Shown: in pieces, positions 1 through 12,500 of the stretch | Layout: each line of letters starts with the position of its first letter | Position numbering within the stretch: position 1 is the stretch's first letter | Source of the DNA: Schistosoma haematobium | Lineage: Eukaryota; Platyhelminthes; Trematoda; Strigeidida; Schistosomatidae | NCBI RefSeq assembly: GCF_000699445.3 | Contig: NC_067201.1 | Location: forward strand, 23,885,033 to 23,949,032 | DNA length: 64,000 nucleotides | Direction: 5' to 3' | The notes under the pieces: model-generated | Database searches by the model: none | The model's input: the letters and a program-made list of their open reading frames with translations, nothing else | What the model was told of the DNA's origin: nothing | Program-made: the position numbers and the translations under genes

Positions 1-339
1 TCGGATCGATACACATCATTATCAAGTTCTAGAACGCTTATAAGTGAATATGATTGATTGACTATAGGAATCCTTAGATGATCTAGGTTTCGTGTTAACT
101 AACACTCGCTAACAAGATGTATTTGAAATAATGATGCGATTGGTGATTCTTGTGAGATTCTAATCCACAATAGCCAGTGTCACAGTTTCAGAAGTTTCCT
201 TTGAGCTATTTGGATCGTGACTATTCTCCGGTAAGAGCGGAATATTTACTAATGCCATCTTTGTCTAGTCTATAATGTTGATCGAATTTTATTGATCAAA
301 CTGTGATTTAGTATTTTGTAAGATAACAAATCTACGACC

Positions 340-465
340 AGTGTAATTACATTCATGTATATAAGTGGATGATGTAATAGCATTTGAAGCGAACAGTACT
401 GTGTTCGAGCCCTGGAGTGAATATCAACTCTGGGATGCAGATAAATCCAGTTCATAATAACAACA
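340..465 (+). mobile_element. Smalpha-type SINE fragment (family B)
   Basis: The stretch carries a tRNA-like B-box (gtgttcgagccctg) followed by 'aatatcaactctgggatgcagataaatccag'-type sequence, split here by substitutions. The same order occurs at 6105-6160 and 57350-57400. The hammerhead part is missing after about 455. This is a decayed partial copy. Confidence 0.5.
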
Positions 466-549
466 AATAAGCAGTTTTCTGAAAATTAAATAAATAGTTA
501 ACGGGATAAATAAGCTTGAAACTATTTACATTAAATAGTTTGAATTATT

Positions 550-1220
550 TTTTCTCGTTAAAGTTTTTTGAGCGAGTTAGTGTTAAACAGGAACTGGGGT
601 CGCTAACCCCATGCTCAACCCTTCTCCTTTATCCGAACTTACGACCGATAGTAACCCTAGAGGGGGCTCTATGCGTGTCGGCAAAGCAAGAGCAGCATAT
701 CTAGAATTGAAGAACATCTGGAAGTCAAAACAACTCTCTATCAGCCAACACCAAGGTCAGAATTTTTAATGACAATGTCAAAACAGTTCTACTCTATGGG
801 GCGGAAACTTGGACAACAACGAAAGCTATCATCTACAAGATACAGGTGTTTATTACCAATTGTCTACGCAAAATACTTCGGATCCGTTGGCCAGATACTA
901 TCAGCAACAATCTACTGTGGAAGAGAACAAAACAGATTGCATCAGAGGAAGAAATGAGGAAGAAGTGCTGAAAGTGGATGGGATACACATTGAGGAAAGT
1001 ACTCGAGTGCGTGACAATGCAAGCGCTCACTTGAAATTCTCAAGTTCAAAGGAGAAGAGGAATTTTAAACAACACGTTACTTTGAGAAATGGAGACAGAT
1101 ATTAGAAGAATGTACAAAAATTGGATAGAACTAGAAAGGAAGATTCAGGACAGAGTGGGTTGGAGAATGGTGGTCGGCGACCTATGCTCCATTGGGAGTT
1201 ACAGGCGTAAGTAAGTAATT
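550..1220 (+). mobile_element. RTE-type LINE, internally deleted composite copy
   Basis: The first ~130 bp (ggggtcgctaaccccatg, then a 'ctttatccg' stretch) match the starts of the copies at 47625 and, inverted, 40850. From about 670 on, the sequence is the C-terminal end of a non-LTR reverse transcriptase ORF broken by frameshifts; 'GAETW', 'WPDTIS-like' and 'VGWRM' type words are readable in shifting frames. It ends at gtaagtaagtaa, the short tandem tail seen on other copies. It encodes no working protein. Confidence 0.65.
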
Positions 1221-1494
1221 CATCTCTTTCTATTATATGAAATAAAAGTTCCTCCCTTTTGAATTTCGCGCAAGACGCTTTACTCGATTCTGATTGGCTC
1301 ATTCCTACACTCCTTACAATTTTAACTATAAGATTTGCAGTACGTGATATTAAAATGCAAATGTGTATACGTTTCTATGATTTACTGTAAATGGAAGTAA
1401 TACTATACTTTACAAATATGAATATATATCACACGTTTCCATCTTTTCTAACATGTAGATTTTTGATTGAGATCATAAATCAATAAATGTTAGA

Positions 1495-1625
1495 GCATTA
1501 TTGAAAACCTGGAAGCACTGGATGACCGTCTCGTCCTAGTATGAGGTTGCTCAGCAGTGTATATCCACGATCCCGCACACATGATTCGAAACAGATATCT
1601 AGTGCCTCTAGGTTTTTAATGGAAC
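1495..1625 (-). mobile_element. Hammerhead SINE (family A), 3' fragment
   Basis: The reverse complement contains the family A hammerhead module, but its core is damaged: CTGAGCA replaces CTGANGA and GAGA replaces GAAA. The ribozyme is predicted to be dead. Confidence 0.6.
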
Positions 1626-1684
1626 TCTAATATTGAACGATTCATGATTTCAATCAAACCTCAGCAATCACCAAAATCTTATAC

Positions 1685-1878
1685 AGAAAGGGAAACGGAA
1701 AATTGGAAGGCCAAAGAACACACTACGTTGGGAATTAGAAGCAAACATCAAATGGATGAATAGCAACTGAATACAATTGTAAAAGATTGTTCAGGATAGA
1801 GTTGGAAGGAGAATGCTTATGGATGGCCTATACTCCATCACGAAGGGTAACAAGCATAAGCAAGTAAGTAAGTAAGCT
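1685..1878 (+). mobile_element. RTE-type LINE 3' tail fragment
   Basis: The sequence corresponds to the last codons of the RTE reverse transcriptase frame (PKNTLR-like, then DRVGRRMLMDGLYSI-like). It ends in caagtaagtaagtaag, the tandem tail used by this family. Confidence 0.6.
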
Positions 1879-1998
1879 TAGAATAGATTCTTTTATGTGT
1901 GGTAGAGTTTTAGAACAATGGTGAGACTATAATTTATGGACGAGTCAATCAGAAGCGTTTGATGGATTTCAAGGTCAGAGCGCCAATTTCAGTACCTG

Positions 1999-2530
1999 AT
2001 GCTCACGTACGATCAGTTCACAGCGGAATTTAGAAAAAACGTGATAACTGAGCGATTACAACAAATGGGACTACTAAGAAGTTCCTTTACTTGTAATTTT
2101 GTTAATCACACTTGTGAAAACTACCGTGATGATGTTGTCTTTCGAGGTAATATATGTTGGAGGAAGAAGTTTGTTAGAATAGGTTTTCGTCACTCGATCC
2201 AGATTGAAACTAAGGCAAATTTCAAACTGGATAATGAAAGCATCAGTAACACTGGCTACAGCCGTGTACTACAATATATACGGATGATTGGAGAGAGTAT
2301 AGATGCCTACATAGACTTGATTATGTGCATCGTGTCGTTATCCACAAGTGACATTTTGTGGACCTAACAACCAGAGTGCACACAAACAATATTGAAGCTA
2401 TGTGGTCGAGATTGAAAGAGTTTTCGAGATCTCACCATATCTCCAGAGGTCAACTATTATAGAGCTATATAGATGATTTCCTCTACCGTATGCATTACGA
2501 CTTTAGACAAGTTTTTGAACCATATAAAAG
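1999..2530 (+). pseudogene. Merlin-type DNA transposon transposase relic
   Basis: The first ~70 codons read as the cysteine-containing N-terminal region of Merlin/IS1016-like transposases (an LLRSSFTCNF-like segment, then an RRKKFxxRxGxxxS-like segment). After an internal deletion and a frame change near 2310, the catalytic C-terminal part is readable: DYVHRVVIHK, HFVDPTTRVHTNNIEAMWSR and LKEFSRSHH. The HTNxIEAxWSRLK block holds the last acidic residue of the DDE triad. In-frame stops and loss of the middle of the catalytic domain show that it is dead. Merlin elements are known from schistosomes. The assignment rests on motif reading and no alignment was run. Confidence 0.6.
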
Positions 2531-2594
2531 AGTGTATTCACTTTATTTCTTTGGTTTTTTATAATATACTTTGACTTTATACATACTGTTTTCT

Positions 2595-2712
2595 GATGGC
2601 GTTTTGTTCTTTGAGCTGGATGGTTTGGTCATCGTTCTTCTGAACGACATCACCAGCACAGACTTCAGATAGAAGTGAAGTGTTCAAATTTCTCCATATG
2701 CATTTCGCAGAT
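2595..2712 (+). repeat. Half copy of the fold-back (MITE-like) repeat
   Basis: Starts gttttgttctttgagctgg and runs to a 'gaagtgaagtgttcaaatttct' region. This is the same arm sequence found as both arms of the palindrome at 3766-4033 and singly at 58945. Confidence 0.55.
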
Positions 2713-2839
2713 TGTTCTGTACACCTCGACGTCCAACTGAGCTACAAATCTTCTCCACCATCTCAAGACTGTTTTCTGATTGGCTAATATTTGAATAAGA
2801 AAGATTAGTTCAACGTTCTGGAGATTGTTAAGTTCTTGA

Positions 2840-3235
2840 TTGAGATCATAAACCGATCGATGTTACACCACCATTGAAAACCTGGAAGTATTGGATGGCT
2901 GTTTCGTCTTATTGTGGAACTCCTCAGCAATGCACACCCACGATCTCTCTCGTGGGATTCCAACCCAGGGCCTTCAGTCTCGCATGCGAACGCCTAACCT
3001 CTAGACCACTGAGCCGGCATCCAATGGTGTTAGTGTCTATATTATACCAATCCACGAAATTGCGTGACCATCTTTCATTGTACTGAGATAGATACCTGTC
3101 TCTACCTGATACGGATTCGTTTCATTGGTCACGGCTTCTCACTAGAACTCCGAGAATTCCTTCATGAAGCTAGTCACTAGTGAGCATTACGTTTTTGATT
3201 GAGTTCATGTACCGATTGAACCGATTTCTCAAGGT
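2840..3235 (-). mobile_element. Hammerhead SINE (family A), near full length
   Basis: Read on the minus strand, this has the order seen in other copies: a leader ending in a 'gtgaccaatgaaacgaatccg' type region, a tRNA-like head (GGCTCAGTGGT A-box, GGTTGGAATCCC B-box), a hammerhead module and a tail ending ...ATGATCTCAA. The hammerhead has the core CTGAGGA and GAAA with an ATC cleavage triplet, so all core residues are present. Stem I has one mismatch. Confidence 0.65.
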
Positions 3236-3314
3236 CACTTAAGATTCGTTCAAAGGTCATCTATAAACAAATAATTGTTATGACAAAAAAAACCAAAAAA
3301 AACCATTAACTTAC

Positions 3315-3580
3315 TATGACAAAATACTTCACGATTATGATCACATGCAGTACCACGATCAAGAAGACGTTGACAATCATTACATTTAAAGCATAAACGA
3401 TGAAATACTTTACCAACTGCATCTATTCTTTCATTTGCATAAACAATATCTGAACAATTTGCACAACGTGTTGAATTACAATTTCCACTAGACCATCGTA
3501 TACGAAATGGACGTGGAATATAATTACCACTATGTTCTAAATGAGTTAAACGATCTTGTGAATGATAATCTTGTGATTGA
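3315..3580 (-). CDS. LIM gene coding exon 4 (most of LIM2)
   Basis: Follows a 37-nt intron (3581-3617, acceptor tatatag). It encodes the end of the linker (rich in S, H, Q and D) and LIM2 from CANC through GKVFHRLCFKCNDC to VFCHS, ending TGT CAT A before gtaagt. An alternative acceptor 11 nt upstream (atctag) would break the reading frame, so the inner one is chosen. Confidence 0.82.
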
Positions 3581-6500
3581 CTATATATTGACTAGATTAA
3601 GATAATGAAAGACTTACTTTATCATTGGACTATGAGAATGTGAATAACCATTCATTTTAGTACAATCTCTGTAGAATAGTAACAAAAAAAAAACAAAAAA
3701 AAGTAGAAACAGAGGGATAGTGAGATAGTGGAGAAGATTTGTAGTTCATTTAGATGAATTCTGTTAGAGTTTTATTCTCTGAGCTGGATGGTTTGATCAT
3801 GGGAGCTTTCATTGTTCTTCTGAACGAAATCTTCAGTACAAATGTTAGGTAGAAGTGAAGTGTTCGAATTTTTACACATGTGGTTCACATTGAAGATCTA
3901 CAGTACAAGTTGTGAACTATATGTGTAGAAATTCGAACACTTCACTTCTACTTGAAGTTTGTGCTGATGATGTTTTTAAGAAGAACGATGAAAGCTCCAT
4001 GACCAAACGATTCAGCTCAGAGAACGAAACTCCATTAAAATAGAGGAATAATTTTTGAAGATTTCTAGAAGGATTAATTCTTTTGTTGAGACTGTAATTT
4101 ATGGACTAAAATGATCTTGGAACGTCTATCTAATGACTAGGGTTATAGATTAGTGTGAGGAATTAGAATTCAGATTTATGTTTAAACTTTACGGCTAGAA
4201 ATTAGATTTAGTGTTTTCATCAGGAACTGACATCAGTTATAATGTCAAAACCTGAAAGCACTGGACGGCCGTTTCCTTCTAACATGGGACTCCTCAGCAG
4301 TGCGTGTCTAAGATTCACGAGACTCTTCTCTGATTATAATTATCATATGCTCATTAGTGAAGGTCTCCAAGAGGTATTTCCTGGAGTTCTAATGAGAAAC
4401 AGGGAACAGTCGAGTTCAATCGGGGTCTGTTGTGAGATATTAACTCACTGATGACAATGGTGAACGGTGGCTCAATTTTGTGGATTGGTTGAAGTTAAAC
4501 ATTAACACTGTTGAATGCCAGCTGGCTCAGTAGTCTAAGGGTTAAGTGTTCGGTTGCGAGACCAATAGGTCCTGGGTTAAAATCTCTTGAGGTGGGATCG
4601 TAGATGCACGTTGCTGAAGAGTCCCATAATAAGACGAAACGGCCGTCCAGTACTTCTAGATTTTCCATGATGGTCTAACTTCAATTGACTCATGATCTTA
4701 ACTATTAAATTACTACAATCTCAACAGAACCCCTTTCTGATATTATTGTATTTAGTTAATGAACAAAAAATGGGCGTTATATAAAAAGAGATTCAGTTAT
4801 ACATTTAGACAACCATTCTCATTTAAATGATGAGTAATTATAGTTTGCTATGAATTCCACCCTCGTTTATTGCTCTGATTTATTCATTATTATATATATA
4901 AACTGTTTTGCTGAAAAACACTGTGGAGGGAAGTTATAAAAACATAAATTTACAAACTTCAATACAGATTAGTACAGTCCTGAAATTCGTCAGGAATTAC
5001 ATTTTTCACTTGTCTTGTCGTTGCTTTTACATTTTCTCATTTACGTATTGTCTAAGTACTACTTCGTTCCTGAATGCCTTGGTACGACCGAGTGTGAGAG
5101 GAGCCAGCTCTCCCTCTCCAAATGCTCTCTCACATGGCCACGTGCATACAACCATTACTAGGGAAGTCCTACACACTGACTTCTTGTGGAAAGGGTGTTG
5201 TATACGAAACTGAGAGGACAAATGGCGAATATCCAGTGCTTTAACCGAGTTGGTGACTATGGAGGATCCACCGAGGGAAGTTGGAAAACCCCCATTCAAA
5301 ACCATTGGTGTATATGGGATCCAGGATCCCAAGAAAACCAATGGCGTATGAACCAATTGTTGGTGACGGACTACCATGAAACTGGATCTCCAAACGTTTC
5401 CCCACTGCGTTGTAGATTAGAACTTTAAGTCAAAGGATCGATATATGGTCCCTTAAAGAAACCACCTGCTTCGGATTTCATAAACAGAAAACTTGTCGAA
5501 AGTTAATTGTGATGAGTAGACTAAATGATCTAGAATAGTGATTGAATTATGGTTCAATTATGAATAACAACTTCTATCTAGCTGAGAAAGTATATTTGTT
5601 GACTTTGGAAAGAAATTACAATGTTCATTAATTAGTACCCGAATGAAAACATGCCATTAAGATCAATAACAACTCAAGTTGTCATACGTTTTAATACAAG
5701 ACAATTGTAGCTATTCGAGTCGCTTATCTAATGTACTAAGTAGTATACTAGTTTTGTAAAGGCATATCTATCAGATCAAATGATTACTTTAAACCAGTTA
5801 TCAAACAAATTGTGTGTTTTTTTAATATTAACAATTTCAGTAGTATATAGATTAGAACAATACATACAACAATATTATTTTGTACTAGATCTTCATCGGA
5901 CTTTACTCTAATATACATGAATATATATACATGGATGGTGGCTAGAAGTGGGATCAAAGATGCATGTTTCATTTTAATTGGAACTTTTCATCTACATGTA
6001 CCTACAACCCAGAGTTGATGTTCTCTCTGGGAATTGAACTCAGTACCGTTCACTTTAAAGTTCATTGCGTTATTCACTTGGTTTATTCATTTGAAGTGAA
6101 TGGTACTGGGTTCGAGTCCCAGAGTAAACATCAATTATCGGATGCAAATACATCTAGTTGACGAGTTCCAAATAGAACGAAACGTGCGACCTTGATTCCA
6201 TTGCTAAACACCATCCATCTTTGCTTATAAAGCTTGTGATTTAAGGCGATCCGCACAGGATGCACATATGCCAATGAGATACTGATCAATTGAAGTCCTA
6301 AACAACCATGATAAGATATAAGCAAATAATATCTATTGAATATATATGCACATTTGAGAAATAACAAACTAATCAAAGTAATTCGGAAGTCAATGATAAC
6401 AATGAAATAGAATACGTGATTCATCATAATAATTAGTAGGTACACGTTGATAGTGAAATGACAAGTGTGTTAATTGTGAATGAATAGTAAAGAGCATGAT

Positions 6501-9500
6501 AGTATGAATAAATCTACTTAAATAAGAAGTAGGTCAAAGTTTGAAGAAACAAACAGTCAATTTATGCATATAAATGTTAAAGAGGAGAATAGGAACTAAC
6601 AAATGATAGATATTGACGAAATCTCGGAACGGATACAGAAGGCTCGACTAGTTTTTGCCAACTTGCATCATTTATGACGTAGACGAGATATCCGTCTACT
6701 AACCAAAGGAAGAGTTTACTGAGCAACAGTTCATTCCGTCCTATTTTATAGCAGTCAAACATGGTCGGTAAGAGTAGAGGATATTCTTGGGTTGCTAGTA
6801 TTCGATCATCGGTGTCTTCGAAACATTGCTCGTATATCCTGGGACCACTGAGTAAGTAATGCAGTTGTTAGGAAATGGGTACTAGGTAAGAATGGCAAAT
6901 CAATTGATGAAGTAGTGAAAATTCGTCAGTCGAGATAGCTGGGACATGTGTTACATATGGCCAACCACCGACTGCTCCGACGTGCGATGTTTTCTGGTGT
7001 AGGAGTAGGTTGGGAGAAAGCTAGGAGCGGCCAGATCAAAACATGTCATAAATCCATGATGTCACTGGCAAGTGGTCTGAGACATGTTGGTAGGTGTAGA
7101 CTTTATGGTTGGGATCTGCAAAACGATAGCAACCGATGTTTAGAGACCTTGGATGTGACATGGCTCGAAATCATTTGCAGTGGCACAGGTGCATCCATTC
7201 TTTGTGTTCTCCCAAATTCCAATTTTCTCAATTCTTCATGTCCCTTATTTTCTTTCCAAATTTATTTCACTGGCTTATACTCTTTAAATAACATCTTCAA
7301 ACCCTAATGTTTCCGATAACTGCTTATACTTTTATTATCTCTACCACTATGGGATTTGAATCGACCACTGCATCTCTGTGCTAATGTGATATGGCAACTC
7401 GAACCGATGTACGAACGTACGAGGTTCTACGTTGTTGCTGACTGACTGACTGTTAGGTTTGATTTCAGATAAAGAAAAGGACTGAGACATTCGGAACCTT
7501 TTTTGAATACGAACTCTGATGTTGTTAGCTTGAGTCATTATAGCTTCTGTCCTAAGTAAGTGACTGTCGTAACTAATTGTTGAAGACTCTGGATGACGTG
7601 GCTCAGAATCGATCACAATGGTGTAGGTGTATAAACTCTCTGTCTTATATTAAACGATGAGAATAAAATCGCTTCATATCTTTCTTTCTACGAACTAATT
7701 CTTTCTTCCTGTGCTATGTCCATCTTTCTTTTATATATTACCACCATTGACTTAACTACTTATACGAATCCGGTGTTGATCTTGTTGTTCTAATGAGGTA
7801 TGACAACTTGAACCGATGCATATATGCACGCGGTCCTACGTTGTAGCTGACTGACAAATATGAACTTTATATGAAAAATGTTTAATTAATCGCTTTGAAT
7901 GCTACTAATATGACCAATCTATTGACCAAGTTGGATAAGATAGAGTTACACATTTGTCATGCTTGAACCATTACGAACCTTTTTAGAATATTGAGTAAGT
8001 TGTCTTGTATTATTATGGAAGAAACTTTCTTCAAAGAAGTATTTAAATTACCAAATTTATAATGGTGTACAAAAAAACAAATAAATTGAGCCTAAGTTGA
8101 GGTGTGATTTGTGCTACTTATATCGACGTAAGTAGTGTATAACGCGAGTCTGGCAGTAGAAGATTGAGAAAATAGTGAAGGAAAGAAAGGAAACAGAAAG
8201 CGATTGGTATGGAAATGGAGGAACAGGCAAGTTTAAGACAACTGATTGACATTTTGCAAATGAAGTATGGTTCTCAGTTTTTAGTACAGTATTCTGTAAT
8301 TTAGTGTTCAGATATAATCGGTTGTCCTCACCTATATTCACCTTCACTACAGAGGGATAATCATTGGTCAACCAGAAAGTGCGTAATGGAGATAATTTCA
8401 CGGTTTCATCTACCTGGTTATCATATCTGTTCATCGCCTTAAAGTACATACAGAACTTAAACGAACAGTAATGTTTTGAGCTAATAAATGTTTCGTTTCT
8501 AACGTGCACAACTTTAAAGATAAGAACCTTGCGAACTTAGTCTCATAGCTGATTACCACTGAGGACAACTGCTGTATAATGTGTAGGTTTTACATGGTGA
8601 ATATGTTCAGGATAAGACGAGTAAGTAACCCACAGCCCTAAATGCCCTAGTACGGTTGAGATTGGGGAGAGTCAGCTCTCCCTCTCCAAACGCTCTCACA
8701 TGGCCACACGTATACAGTCGCTACTAGGGAAGTCCTATTCACTGCCTTCTAGCGATGGGAGTGTTGTTTACGAAATCGAAAGGACGAAAAGTAAATTTCC
8801 GACAGGGGAATAAACCGGGTTGGTGGACAAGGAGGTTCCACCTAGGGGAATCGGAAAACCCTCATTCCAAATCAATGGTGCACATGGGCTACAGGATCCT
8901 GAGCGAACAAATGGTGTATGAACCAATTGGTGGTGATGTGCTACCATGTGACTGCATCTCCTGACGTTGCTCCACTGCCTTGTGGATCAAGTCTTTACGT
9001 CGAAGGCTCTGGGTGTGACCCCCTAAGAAAACCACGTGTTTCGACCTGGACACACGGGCAGTATCACAGCTCACACACAAATCAATTGACTTGTGTGGTG
9101 CATATGTTTGGTGCCCTTTTCTACTAATATTAATGTGTTCAAGTAAATAATAAATAAAAATAATCTACTTATCTCATGGTAATGACTTTAGTCCCCTGAT
9201 GTCAGTTTTTGATGAATATCACTGAATCAAATATTTCTACTTCACCAAAATATACCATAAATGATGAATAGTTGTACTCCCTGCTAAACGTAAGTTTTTT
9301 TTTCAGTTGTATTCCTTTTGAACCGATTTTTCTGACTGCATGAATAATTTCAAAGGAAAATTATAGGGATGCAGAGTGATCAGAATGAAATGGATGATCC
9401 AGTATTAATATTTCCGTCCTTAACATCTATCAAGCGAACAGCTGTCTTCAACTTTAAATTGTTCATAAGCCCTTTGATTATTGCTGTCATTCAGTCAAAA

Positions 9501-12500
9501 GAAACGTAAAATGTGGAGCATGTGTATATCAGTATAAGTTGCCATACTCTGTTAACGCAACAAAATGGAATCTTCATAGTAAATAATAGAGCAGTGAAGG
9601 TAGTTACGTTATTAATAGTTACAAAGAAGACTAGGCACCAAAGACCTGATTCTGGAAGAAAATATAAATTTGTGAAATAATGTAGAGGTTTTGGGGAAAG
9701 TAGAAACTCAAGGTCTAAAGAAAGACTACGAGTGAATACACCATTGCATTTGTGAATGATTTTGATCAGTGCTACCAGAAGTACCCAAAAAGTAACTACA
9801 ATGGCCATGCGAGCTTTAACCAGGTAGTCCACACCTAATTACATGACTGAATTCAACAATCAGTGTTTCCGTGAACTCATGCTATTTCTTAGTTTGGCTT
9901 TCCCTAGATTTTTTCCAACCTACTCCTATATCAGCCATCCTTACGTTTCTAGGTAGTCGGCAGATGGAAATACGCACTGCACATCTAAACCACTACACAA
10001 TTTCCTTCCAATATCTGGTATTTTCAAATAATTTATAGCACGATATCACTTAAATGTTTCTCAGTATTCGACATTATTTTGTTTCATTATAGACTGCTAT
10101 TCTGAGTGGATAAACTAACTATATATACGATTGTACTGCTTAATCAAATAAAATCATCAAAAAACTATTTTATTCCCCGACTTAGTTTTTATACTTGTTC
10201 ATTGATATAACAAATATCTTTTAGGATTTGAAAATTCAGAATTATTTGGATATTGTGATTTAATTTTTTTATAGCTTAACATTTTTTTCCCAATTTAGAC
10301 AGAACATGAATAGATGTATACTGAATAATGCCTCCAAATGCCTTGGTACGGCCAAGAGTGGGGAGAGCCCGCTCTACCTCTCGAAATGCTCTCACATGGC
10401 CACGCGTATATAACCTCTGCCAGGGAAGTCCTACTCACTGCCCTCTCGTGGCGGGGATGTTGTTTACGAAAATGAGAGGACAAAAAGCGATTGTCCAGCG
10501 CTTTAACCGGGTTGGTGGACATGGTGAGTCCACATAGGGGAGTCGGAAAAGCTTCATTCCAAAACAATGGTGCACATGGGCTCCAATATCCCGAAGGAAC
10601 AAATGGCGTATGAACCTATTGTTGGCCACTGGCTACCATGGGACTGCATCTTCTTACGATGCTCCATTGCCTAGTGGATCAGACCTTCAGGTCGAAGGCT
10701 CTGGATGTAGCCACCTGAGAAAACCACCTGCTTCGGTTTGGGCACCTAGGCAGTATCACAGCCCTCACACATATCAAATGAGATTTGTGTGACGCATATG
10801 TATTTGGTGCCTCCTTGTACTAATATCTACGTGTTCAAATAAATAAATGCTGAATAATATACACCCATAGTTTCGGCTACACTTTATTGAGAGATTTTTT
10901 TAAGAGAGTTGATCATACTATTCAACTGCCTAAATCCTAGTATAATAAAATTTCACTCAGTAGCTCATTGGTTAGAAATTGAAATCTCCAATATGTGGTC
11001 TAAAGTCTTGAAAAAAGCGAATTTTGTTTTATTATCTATGTAATCTAAAATATAACTTTTCTGAAATTATTGGTTTTGTCCTTTTGTCACATTGACATAC
11101 AGTGGAAAGTTATTAGTTAAAAAGTTTAGACAACACATTTTAGGCTCAAACTTGTCATACCCTCTGCAGTTTGAACAACTAAACACGTATAACAAAGTCA
11201 GTAAATTTGAGAATTCTAATTAAAGCATCGGTTCATCCAAAGTTGCAGAAGCACTTTGCTGAAGGATATCAACTAACAAGAAACTTGGACTGGACAAAGT
11301 TTCACATCGACCACTTTAGACTACTTAACCTTATTTATTTAGGCTTTAGTTTATAAGTTTTACCACAAAAGCTTTATAAAATCAAAATATCTCTCATAAA
11401 CTTAGCGAGACGTTTGATAAAAATACCGGATAAATACAGCCTTCTAAGACCCTGTGTTCCTTGCTTCAATAAAGAAAAATACATGAATTTGAAATTTATT
11501 TCATGCCTTTGTTCTGTAATCAGAGAAAAGGTTTCTTTCCGACACAACATAGACTAGTATTTATTGGTGGGTGATGAACATGATTGTGATCAGATATCTG
11601 TATTCATCACCCTCCATTCAAATAATATTTTCATATCTTTATTTTTGAGACGAAACCAGTTGCTGATTTTTCATTCGGTGTAAATTTTAAAACGCCCTTC
11701 CAACTGCTGTTAACATAGCCGATAAACTCTCTCTTCCACACTGTGTATGCATTCTAATCATCCCCTCATAATCCATCTAGTGGAAAAGCATGAACCTTAC
11801 TGAAATTACAGGTAACTGCTCGAACGACATAATTATCAAAATGACATAACCACAGATGTTACGAACCAAGTTTTTTCAGTTCTTATAAGTGATTGGTGTC
11901 GTAAACGGTGTGTAGAGCTTTTAAGTTTACCACAATAGTGTTTACCACCCATTAACGCTTTGCCAGGAACTTAGACAAATTTAGTTTTAGACACATTTTT
12001 AAATAATATTCTACTATATTACAATTATTAAGTTAACTTATTCATAATCAATTTTGATGATAGTAACTATCATTTGAGGTGTCATTTTTGAGCTTTTCTC
12101 AAGTTCTTTTGTGTGTACTTGAGTGAATTTAGCTTCCTAGTTTTTAAAACTGATGAACATTATGGAAAAGATGCAAAATCAAGATAAGAAAGCTGGAAAT
12201 CTCGATTACTTACTAAGGAAACTTGAGAAGTTATATTTACTTGCTACTTTAAAGGTTCAAAAACGTACTAAAAATGTTTCTACTTAAAAGTTTGGTAAAC
12301 CTAAATTATTTCGTCATTGCATAAAATACTTAAAACACTACCAACAAACCTTCACTTCAAGTTGCATAAAGATTCAGAAATTCATAAACAATGCGTATTG
12401 ATAGACGATAACTGAATGAAAAATTAACATCACTACAAGTTATTCATGTAGTTACAGTAAATAACTTGTCTAGTATGTACTGAACATCGTCAATAACGGA

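Noticed and set aside
8755..9127. Open frames inside R1 copies as genes
   Set aside because: They shift between frames from copy to copy and lie wholly inside a dispersed repeat.
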